From positions 1 to 18,074 of the forward strand of contig CAZEIM010000050.1 of NCBI GenBank assembly GCA_964512145.1: a stretch of DNA of 18,074 bases. The letters run 5' to 3'. The notes below the pieces were generated by a model. The model saw only the letters and a list, made by a program, of their open reading frames with translations. It searched no databases and was not told the origin of the DNA. Shown in pieces: positions 1 to 5,328 of the stretch. A program made the translations under genes and the position numbers. This DNA comes from CAYOHR01 sp964512145. GTDB lineage: Bacteria > Bacteroidota > Bacteroidia > Flavobacteriales_G > JALEGO01. The stretch's first letter is position 1. Each line of letters opens with the position of its first letter.

Positions 1-16
1 CTCCCTCCGGGGTCGC
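1..16 (+). repeat. left attachment core (3' end of tRNA gene, truncated by window edge)
   Basis: The first 16 bases are identical to 5295-5310 and correspond to the last T-loop bases, the T-stem 3' strand, the acceptor 3' strand and discriminator G of a tRNA, followed by one C. The two copies diverge immediately after (ttaaaa versus aaatta), which marks the inner limit of identity. The rest of the tRNA gene is expected to the left of the window. CCA does not appear to be encoded. Confidence 0.8.
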
Positions 17-30
17 TTAAAAATCAAATA

Positions 31-70
31 GTTACAACAGTATTTTATTTTTTAATATTATTGTTGTAAC
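31..70. repeat. inverted repeat near the left element end
   Basis: GTTACAACA at 31-39 is the reverse complement of TGTTGTAAC at 62-70, with 22 AT-rich bases between. The right arm overlaps the first integrase-arm-like repeat, so this may be an oppositely oriented, diverged integrase or accessory-factor site between the core and the arm. It is too short and AT-rich to be sure. Confidence 0.35.
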
Positions 71-86
71 ACATTTGTAACACAAA
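65..86 (+). repeat. left arm-type integrase binding repeat
   Basis: This 22-bp sequence consists of two adjacent TGTAACACA units and is repeated exactly, in the same orientation, at 5117-5138 near the other element end. Perfect repeats placed just inside both attachment cores fit arm-type sites bound by the N-terminal domain of tyrosine integrases. The role is inferred from position and symmetry. Confidence 0.6.
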
Positions 87-341
87 ATCAAAATAAGCGT
101 ATTATTTCCGTACATTTTATTTGTTATTGAAATTGTATATTATTCTTATTAAGAAAATATTTATTAATAATTTGATAATATTCTTTACTAATTAAAATAT
201 CATTTTTTTGAAAAGTCAAAACGACATAAATAATGTTAAGAAAACTTTTCGACAGTATATTGCTTCGGATATTTAGGTTTAAAAAACAAATACTTTTGAG
301 TCGTTTGATTAAAAAACGTTCAATAAAAAAATAATTTTACT
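87..341. other. AT-rich non-coding left end of the element
   Basis: About 255 bases between the arm repeat and the last element gene carry no convincing ORF. A weak inverted pair, GAAAAGT (210-216) and ACTTTTC (244-250), and an imperfect pair TCAAAACGAC (216-225) and GTCGTTTGA (300-308) are present. They could belong to a single-strand origin or a transcript end, but neither is strong enough to call. Confidence 0.4.
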
Positions 342-578
342 TTAATGAAATGAGGAATTTTGAATTAAAGTAACTAGGATAAAAATAACTCCAGATAAAA
401 AAATAATCCAAAAGAAAAATAAAACATTGTTTTTTATTCTTTTAATGTCTTTTGCAGTATTAAGGGCTGTTTCTAACATCAATGCTCTTTGGTGTTCCTC
501 GCTAAGATTATTTAGTTCATCAATTGTCATTTTAGAATAAGAGATTTTTGGAGTTGGTAGTTGGTTATGTTGTTCCAT
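342..578 (-). CDS. small single-pass membrane protein (78 aa), unknown function
   Basis: The family is not recognised. The first 45 or so residues are hydrophilic and probably helical (EELxxL-like stretch around residues 17-45), followed by a lysine/arginine pair and one hydrophobic segment at about residues 51-73, ending in a short tail. This predicts one transmembrane helix near the C-terminus with a cytoplasmic N-terminal part by the positive-inside rule. It is the last gene of the leftward element series, 39 bp after the Cys/His-rich gene. An internal ATG at residue 17 is an alternative start. In small phage-like elements such proteins are often anchors or holin-like, but nothing here shows that. 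Confidence 0.6.
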   Translation of the reverse strand: MEQHNQLPTPKISYSKMTIDELNNLSEEHQRALMLETALNTAKDIKRIKNNVLFFFWIIFLSGVIFILVTLIQNSSFH

Positions 579-617
579 AAATTAAGTTTTAGTTAATATT
601 TTAATAAAAAGCTAAAT

Positions 618-1175
618 TTACTTAATGCTTTCAGCTCTTTTTAATTGTTCAAAAATACGTAAATACTTTTTTGTCGGTTTACCTGCATAGGTTTTTTTAA
701 AATTCTTTTTGTATAGTTCGCTGTAAAGCTTATCAATTTTGAAGTATTCCCCTATTGTTTTATTTAATTGCCTGTTTTTATTACTATAGGTTTGACTTTC
801 ATACATACAACCAGTAAAGGCTTCGCGGTGTAAAAAGTAACCGTCTATTAAGTAAAGTTTACGGCAACGCTTTTTTGTGTGTGGACAAATAAAATACCAT
901 ATTTCGCCCCTATTCAAGTTTGAGGGGGTTGAGGTTAAATATACTTTGTAGTTCATTGGCTTATCTCTATAGCTGTATCTCAACTCGATGTGTGGTTTTT
1001 CGGTACACGTATTCGAATTTATTGTAATACTAGCTGTAGTAGTTTCATTCCTACTCCAAGTAAGTGTTCCACCCTTTATTGTATCAGGCACTAAATATCC
1101 CCATTCTTTAAGCTTTGAAATATGTATTTTCAACGCTTCATTGTATAGGGTTGGGAATGTATGGGGCTTTGGCAT
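618..1175 (-). CDS. conserved Cys/His-rich hypothetical protein of the element (185 aa)
   Basis: No function is known to me. The C-terminal half carries CPHTKKRCRKLYLIDGYF, then a histidine and a later cysteine (HREAFTGC), at about residues 96-125. This pattern recalls a family of element and phage hypotheticals with CPxxxxRCRKLYL-type motifs and could be a small metal-binding fold. The N-terminal half is probably beta-rich (residues 35-95), and the tail is lysine-rich with predicted helix. The ATG at 1175 is preceded by an AT-rich 113-bp gap separating it from rep. Its place directly after rep suggests an accessory to replication or transfer, which is inference only. Confidence 0.65.
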   Translation of the reverse strand: MPKPHTFPTLYNEALKIHISKLKEWGYLVPDTIKGGTLTWSRNETTTASITINSNTCTEKPHIELRYSYRDKPMNYKVYLTSTPSNLNRGEIWYFICPHTKKRCRKLYLIDGYFLHREAFTGCMYESQTYSNKNRQLNKTIGEYFKIDKLYSELYKKNFKKTYAGKPTKKYLRIFEQLKRAESIK

Positions 1176-1288
1176 TTGAAATTTATTTTGAAAATGAAAC
1201 CTAAATCATTAAGGAACTTAAATTAAAGTGAATTTGATTTTATTCTAGTATTTAATGCTTTTTTATACCTAAGTCATATTTTATATTG

Positions 1289-2275
1289 TTATTGTGTAAG
1301 AATTAACCCTTTATCTGAATGGTTAAATATTACACAATTTTCATTTTTAAAAAGTCGGTTAAATGTTACACAATTTTGGTTTTGCTTATCCCATTGTTTT
1401 ATAATTTCATTCATAAATATTTTTTTAATGTTTTTACCATATTTTAAGGAAAGTTCTTTCAGTTTTTCTTTATGTCTGTGTGTATGATTTGATTTAATTG
1501 ACTGCCAAAACAAAGGATTAGACAAGTCTTTTATTTTGCTTCTTTCTTTACCTTTTAAATTAGATATTTCAATAGTAAAATCATACATTAAAACCTCATC
1601 CCATTTTTTAACCAATAAGTGTTTAAGAGATTCTAAATTTTCTTTTATTGTTAAATCTGCTAAACATTTTATTGGTAAATTTATTAAACCAATCATTTTT
1701 ATTTGCTTATTTTCAAATCTTATAATTGGCATAGGCATTTGGTATTGAATTTGTTTATCATAGCACTTAATAATAAATCGTTGGTTTTTTACTTGTCTGT
1801 AATATTGTGAAATATCTTTAACACTAGAAAACTCTTTGTTTTTATGTCTAATTAAACTATTTAAGAAAATTTGACAATCATTGTTGATCTGTATATTTAA
1901 ACCATACTCAAAATTTCTTAAAACGGCCTGTTTTGGATTAATATTATTAAGCCTACACAAATGGTTAACTGCATATTTTAATTGTGTTAAATTAAATGTA
2001 TTACCATTAAACCCTTTTGTTTTTTGCTCTTTGCTTATTTGGTTGGGAGCAAAGTTATTATTTAGAAAATTATAATACTTATGCAAACTACCTTGTACTA
2101 TAAGTCTATTAGTAGATAAGGATATAAATTTCATTCCCTTATATTCAGCCGTTACTTTATCCTGTTCTATTTCTCCAGTACTTAAAGAGTAGTTGCTTTT
2201 GAAGTCTAAATTTGAGTTTTTCAAAAGTTTTTCTCTAGGATAAAATGGAATATCTATTTTAACAAAATCAATCAA
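1289..2275 (-). CDS. replication initiation protein, phage/plasmid gpII/X-like (Phage_CRI type)
   Basis: The 328-residue protein resembles Bacteroidota replication initiators related to filamentous-phage gene II/X proteins. Recognisable features are MIDFVK at the start, EYKGMKF and the GSLHKYYNF segment (about 44-70), NFEYGLNI (about 122-129), the IKCYDKQIQY motif with a candidate active-site tyrosine (about 169-178), IIRFENK (about 184-190) and NPLFWQ (about 253-258). Such proteins nick a double-strand origin and start rolling-circle replication. The start is TTG: no in-frame ATG lies between an upstream stop and residue 48. It overlaps the preceding small gene by 8 bp, so translation is probably coupled. 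The last 28 residues contain a duplicated NxNCVxFN motif, imposed by repeated DNA at 1291-1377. No canonical HUH motif is obvious by eye. Confidence 0.75.
   Translation of the reverse strand: MIDFVKIDIPFYPREKLLKNSNLDFKSNYSLSTGEIEQDKVTAEYKGMKFISLSTNRLIVQGSLHKYYNFLNNNFAPNQISKEQKTKGFNGNTFNLTQLKYAVNHLCRLNNINPKQAVLRNFEYGLNIQINNDCQIFLNSLIRHKNKEFSSVKDISQYYRQVKNQRFIIKCYDKQIQYQMPMPIIRFENKQIKMIGLINLPIKCLADLTIKENLESLKHLLVKKWDEVLMYDFTIEISNLKGKERSKIKDLSNPLFWQSIKSNHTHRHKEKLKELSLKYGKNIKKIFMNEIIKQWDKQNQNCVTFNRLFKNENCVIFNHSDKGLILTQ
1291..1377. repeat. inverted plus direct repeats overlapping the rep 3' end; candidate replication origin
   Basis: attgtgtaagaattaacc (1291-1308) and ggttaaatattacacaat (1321-1338) are complementary at 16 of 18 positions around a 12-base loop (1309-1320). 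The right arm sequence, ggttaaatNttacacaatttt, occurs again in direct orientation at 1357-1377, 36 bp (12 codons) away. Three copies of one motif in mixed orientation at the end of rep resemble a Rep-binding and nicking region with an extrudable hairpin. No poly-T tract typical of a terminator adjoins the stem, but a transcript-end role is not excluded. Confidence 0.5.
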
Positions 2276-2531
2276 AAAGTTTCAATTGTGGGTTATGTGG
2301 GAATAACTCTTTATTGGTAGTTAAATATTCTACTAATTCACCTGTTATTTTACAATAGTCTTTGCGTATAATAGCAATAGAATTAACTGCTTTTAACATA
2401 TCAACATACCTACAAATATTTTGAATAGGAATACCTGTTGCAATTGAAACCATGTATCTACTCGCTATATTACTTTCCCAATAATTTGACACCGTTTTAA
2501 GTTGTGTATAGTAACTATTCTCCATTTTCAA
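2268..2531 (-). CDS. small winged-HTH-like protein preceding rep (87 aa)
   Basis: A short protein of a type I associate with Bacteroidota mobile elements; no named function. Residues about 21-60 (SRYMVSIATGIPIQNICRYV, then VNSIAIIRKDYCKITGELVEYLTTN) read as a helix-turn-helix followed by a beta hairpin, as in a minimal winged helix. A typical NPQLKLFD-like end follows. The gene ends with TTTGATTGA, overlapping the TTG start of rep by 8 bp, which points to coupled expression and a role in rep control or origin function. The start could be the ATG at 2531 or the one two codons later. Confidence 0.65.
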   Translation of the reverse strand: MKMENSYYTQLKTVSNYWESNIASRYMVSIATGIPIQNICRYVDMLKAVNSIAIIRKDYCKITGELVEYLTTNKELFPHNPQLKLFD

Positions 2532-2603
2532 TATGTTTTGATAGTTTACAATTACTTAAAGCTTCAAAATGAAATATCCTTTTTTGTCTTGTTGTATTCA
2601 TAA

Positions 2604-2972
2604 CTATTTATGTTTTGAGTTCAACAAAAACAATTCAGCTTCCTGTTCCATTTCAGCATTTGATTTTTTACGCCCTTGTTTTATCCAATTAATAATGCTT
2701 TGGCGGTCAAAATACAAGCGTCTACCCTGTTTACATACTCCGGGTAATTCGTTTTTAGAAACCTTTGAATAAACCGTTGGCTTAGTGAGGTGTAATAGCA
2801 CTGAAACCTCATCAATAGTTAAAAACTGTTCGGGTTGTTCGGGGGGTGTTTTGCTTTCCTGCTTATTGTTTCTCAAACAGGAATTTACGCAATCAATAAT
2901 TACCGTTTGTAAATCCTCAATCGGTAATGAAATTAATACTGTTTTGTCCATATCAAATAAATTTTGATACAA
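2604..2972 (-). CDS. helix-turn-helix DNA-binding protein, excisionase family (HTH_17)
   Basis: Residues about 50-103 form an HTH_17/excisionase-type domain: FLTIDEVSVLLHLTKPTVY, then a short wing (GRRLYFDRQSIINWI) and a basic end. Proteins of this class act as recombination directionality factors or as small regulators in Bacteroidota integrative elements. The N-terminal part (LISLPIEDLQTVIIDCV) probably forms a helix used for dimer contacts. Homologous proteins usually begin near MDKTVLI, so the ATG at 2951 (residue 8) may be the true start. It lies between the integrase-proximal hypothetical and the rep module, consistent with a switch between integrated and excised states. Confidence 0.75.
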   Translation of the reverse strand: MYQNLFDMDKTVLISLPIEDLQTVIIDCVNSCLRNNKQESKTPPEQPEQFLTIDEVSVLLHLTKPTVYSKVSKNELPGVCKQGRRLYFDRQSIINWIKQGRKKSNAEMEQEAELFLLNSKHK

Positions 2973-3011
2973 ACAAACCGCTATTTATAGGCTCAAATTT
3001 CCCTGCTTTCC

Positions 3012-3848
3012 TTAATGGGAATTTTGGGAAAGTTTTATTTTAGAAACCTTTGTTTTTATATCTGTTCTGTATAGATTTTCTGCTTTGCTTTGATGTTTAC
3101 CAAACATACTTTCGTCAATTGAAAACCGCTTTATTTTCTGTGGTATCAATGAAGCAAATAATTTACGTTCTTGACGGTAATTAGATTTTACAATTCCCTG
3201 CCTTTGCATTTCGTCAATCCAAACACAAAAAACGCCCTTCAACTTTCCTATGAAATTGTAATCTGTATCAATCAATGGTGGGTCAAGTTCTTTTAAAATA
3301 TCAATGCAAGGTTTAACCAAATCAGTATTGTAAAAAAGTTCGTCAAAGGTTTTCGGGGTTTCCTGTTCAGGTTTTTGCTTAACAATCTGTTGAGGTGATT
3401 CATTTATACCTACAGTATTTTGAATTTCTAATAATGCTGTTTTGATGTTATCAATATCATACATTGTTATAGAATGAAAATGTGAGGAAATTCCAATTGA
3501 ATGAGTTATTCTTAATGGGAAACTATATTTATTAATTTCTTTTAATTCTTTTTTGTATTTATTAATTTTTTCTTGTTTTTCATTTTCTGTATTACAATGT
3601 TTCAATTTTCCTTCTTTAATTGTTTCAATTACTTTTAATATATTATGTTTCTCAACCCAAGTATTATATTTTATTCCTTCTTCCCATTCTTTTAAAGCTT
3701 TTTGGCAACCCTCTATAAATTCTTTGATAGTATAATATTCTTTTTCTGCCTTTTTAATTTCTCGATAAAAATAATCTTTTAGGTTATTTTTTGTGAGTTG
3801 GTTTAAATAACCATTTAAAATTATTTTTTTATAATCTTCAATTGTCAT
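3012..3848 (-). CDS. conserved hypothetical protein next to the integrase (278 aa)
   Basis: I recognise this as a Bacteroidota mobile-element hypothetical but know no function. It has two parts. Residues 1-150 are lysine/glutamate-rich and helical, with a possible coiled coil around 60-105. After a PEQETP-type linker (about 155-165), residues about 166-278 form a compact part with FIGKLKGVFCVWIDEMQRQGIV, FSIDESMFGKHQSKAENLY and KTKVSKIKLSQ, which look like the conserved portion. The gene starts 12 bp after the integrase stop, so it is probably co-transcribed with it. The conserved C-terminal part may be a DNA- or partner-binding domain; this is inference. Confidence 0.7.
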   Translation of the reverse strand: MTIEDYKKIILNGYLNQLTKNNLKDYFYREIKKAEKEYYTIKEFIEGCQKALKEWEEGIKYNTWVEKHNILKVIETIKEGKLKHCNTENEKQEKINKYKKELKEINKYSFPLRITHSIGISSHFHSITMYDIDNIKTALLEIQNTVGINESPQQIVKQKPEQETPKTFDELFYNTDLVKPCIDILKELDPPLIDTDYNFIGKLKGVFCVWIDEMQRQGIVKSNYRQERKLFASLIPQKIKRFSIDESMFGKHQSKAENLYRTDIKTKVSKIKLSQNSH

Positions 3849-3860
3849 AAAAAGTGATTT

Positions 3861-5087
3861 TTAAATAGCTTTTTTAAAGCCTGTGGTTAATACATCTGTT
3901 TGTTTTTGTATTTGTTCGTTCTCAAAACTATCTAAGTAACTTTCTGTAGTATCAACCGAACTATGTCCTAATAATTCACTAATTAATTCAACTGTAGCCC
4001 CTGAACGTTTTAAAACTGTAGCAAAACTATGTCGGGCAAAATACGTTGTTACATCTTTATTTATACCTAATTCAAAAGCTATTTGCTTCATGTATTTATT
4101 AATGTTTTTAGTTAATTGTTGGTAAACGGCTCTTTGTCTTTCGCTAGTCATACCTTCTTGTATGTGTGGAAAAATATAAGCTTCTTTTAAAATAGACGGT
4201 TGCCCCCATTTTTTAATAATTTCGTTTGTTTCAGGCTTTAAGGCAACTGTAATGCTTCTATTTTCTTTTTTGCTTCTTAGTGTTTTGGCTCTTTTGTATG
4301 TTAATATTTCTCCATTTATATTTTCCCATTTAAGCATACAAAAATCTTTAACATTCATACCATTACATAAATAAAGAAATACCCAATAGTCTTTTGCCAT
4401 ATCTTTTAAACTCATCGGTTTTGCTTCATAGCTGTATATCTTAGCAACCTCATCAATGGTTAAGGCTTTTTTTATGTTTCTTGAAGTGGGAATACTGTAT
4501 TTGTTTTTACCTTCACCAAAAGGATATAAAGCACGATTAATATTTTGCATATTGTATATTGCTCTTAGGCTTCTTAAATATATTCCTATGGTTGTAACAC
4601 TTTTTCCGTTATTTAACATCCAGTATTCATATTTTTTTAATACATCGGACGTAATTTCTGCAAAGGATAAATCTTTTTTAAATTCAATAAGGCTATTTCT
4701 TGCACATTCATAGCTTACGGCTGTACCAATACGATTTTCTTGTTTTAGTTGTATAATATACTTATCAAAAGCAAATGATACACTATTACGTGTATTTCGT
4801 TGCTCTAAAAAACCTTCTTCAAATAAATTAAAGGTAAAAACACTTAATCCTTTTATAACCTCATTAGCTTTAGCAAGGAAGTGACTAAGTTTTAAATGTA
4901 TTTCTTTTTGTTCGGGTGTACGCCTTTTATTATTCATTACACTATCATATTCAGAAGGTGTAAGATAAATTCCTGTTGAATAATATTTTCTCTTTCGAAT
5001 AAAGGTTATTTTAATTTTTACTGAACATTTCCCATTTTTATTGGGTCTTAGTAAATCATAATACAAACTTGCTTCGGCTGTTTTCAT
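3861..5087 (-). CDS. tyrosine recombinase/integrase (Bacteroidota, IntDOT-like)
   Basis: At 408 residues this has full length for the family. An N-terminal arm-binding domain (about 1-90, with RKRKYYSTGIYL) is followed by a SAM-like core-binding domain (about 100-190) and a C-terminal catalytic domain (about 205-395). Visible catalytic residues are Lys268 region (AKTLRSKK), Arg352 in ARHSFATVL, His375 in LLGHSS and nucleophile Tyr384 in ESYLDSF. The usual first arginine is replaced by Asn245 in CNGMNVKDF, as in IntDOT-like enzymes, and the HxxR histidine is also changed (TYFAR). An AAGGTG ribosome-binding sequence lies 5 bp before the ATG. It should integrate and excise the element at the tRNA 3' end; tandem candidate arm sites lie directly upstream. 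Confidence 0.93.
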   Translation of the reverse strand: MKTAEASLYYDLLRPNKNGKCSVKIKITFIRKRKYYSTGIYLTPSEYDSVMNNKRRTPEQKEIHLKLSHFLAKANEVIKGLSVFTFNLFEEGFLEQRNTRNSVSFAFDKYIIQLKQENRIGTAVSYECARNSLIEFKKDLSFAEITSDVLKKYEYWMLNNGKSVTTIGIYLRSLRAIYNMQNINRALYPFGEGKNKYSIPTSRNIKKALTIDEVAKIYSYEAKPMSLKDMAKDYWVFLYLCNGMNVKDFCMLKWENINGEILTYKRAKTLRSKKENRSITVALKPETNEIIKKWGQPSILKEAYIFPHIQEGMTSERQRAVYQQLTKNINKYMKQIAFELGINKDVTTYFARHSFATVLKRSGATVELISELLGHSSVDTTESYLDSFENEQIQKQTDVLTTGFKKAI

Positions 5088-5103
5088 TATTGCACCTTAT
5101 TTT

Positions 5104-5138
5104 TGTGACACATTTTTGTAACACATTTGTAACACAAA
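5104..5138 (+). repeat. right arm-type integrase binding repeats (three units)
   Basis: 5117-5138 is identical to 65-86 and is preceded at 5104-5115 by a third, slightly diverged unit (TGTGACACATTT). This gives three TGTNACACA units in direct orientation between the integrase start and the right attachment site. They are likely integrase arm sites and may also let the integrase repress its own promoter. Confidence 0.6.
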
Positions 5139-5142
5139 TATA
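5135..5142 (-). promoter_or_regulatory. candidate -7 element of the integrase promoter
   Basis: Read on the minus strand this is TATATTTG, matching the Bacteroidota TAnnTTTG consensus, about 48 bp before the integrase ATG. No TTTG is found at ideal -33 spacing. It overlaps the last four bases of the arm repeat, so occupancy of the repeat would block it. Confidence 0.4.
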
Positions 5143-5264
5143 ACATAATAACGCAAAATAAACCATTAACAAATTAAAACAAAAACGCTTAAAACACTTG
5201 TGAAATATAGCAATATAAGGGGTTTTATTATTGTTTAGTATTTTGTTGTTTTGTGTGCATTTTA
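5139..5264. other. non-coding segment between integrase arm sites and attR
   Basis: About 126 AT-rich bases without an ORF separate the arm repeats from the tRNA-like remnant. This is the length expected for an attachment arm that must bend back onto the core with a host factor. No individual binding site is distinct. Confidence 0.35.
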
Positions 5265-5310
5265 TGACTACGGATCAGAAGGTTGGGGGTTCGACTCCCT
5301 CCGGGGTCGC
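5265..5310 (+). repeat. right attachment site: 3' half of a tRNA-Arg(ACG)-like gene
   Basis: The sequence reads as a tRNA from the anticodon stem to the 3' end: loop CTACGGA (5268-5274; anticodon ACG at 5270-5272), five-base variable loop, T-stem GGGGG/CCCTC around TTCGACT, acceptor strand CGGGGTC and discriminator G. No D-arm or acceptor 5' strand is present upstream, so this is a remnant, not a gene. Its last 16 bases equal the window start. The host phosphatase gene ends 18 bp to its right, marking return to the chromosome. Confidence 0.8.
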
Positions 5311-5328
5311 AAATTAAAATAGTACAGA

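Larger units (their letters stand above)
1..5310. mobile_element. tRNA-Arg-targeted integrative element with tyrosine integrase and rolling-circle-type Rep
   Basis: The segment is bounded by a direct repeat (at least 16 bp, 1-16 and 5295-5310) matching the T-arm and acceptor 3' strand of a tRNA. All seven genes inside run on the minus strand in near-continuous order: integrase, hypothetical, HTH, small wHTH, Rep, Cys/His-rich hypothetical, small membrane protein. Identical 22-bp integrase-arm-like repeats lie 48 bp inside the left core and about 126 bp inside the right tRNA remnant. There is no relaxase, conjugation, capsid or Zot-type gene. I infer a small element that integrates site-specifically and probably replicates as a circle after excision; mobilisation by a helper is possible. 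The left boundary is cut by the window edge, so the length is at least about 5.3 kb. Confidence 0.85.

Noticed and set aside
210..308. Hairpin terminator or single-strand origin after the last element gene
   Set aside because: Only 7-9 bp pairs with long loops were found, which is expected by chance in such AT-rich DNA.
4456..4713. Plus-strand 85-codon frame inside the integrase gene
   Set aside because: It lies wholly antisense to a well-supported integrase and shows no family motifs; its hydrophobic composition reflects AT-rich antisense reading.
1..5310. Complete inovirus prophage
   Set aside because: The size and Rep type fit, but there is no Zot-like ATPase, no row of small coat-like membrane proteins, and only one small membrane protein.
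5230..5310. Intact tRNA-Arg gene at the right end
   Set aside because: Only the anticodon-stem-to-3'-end half is present; no D-arm or acceptor 5' strand can be found upstream.
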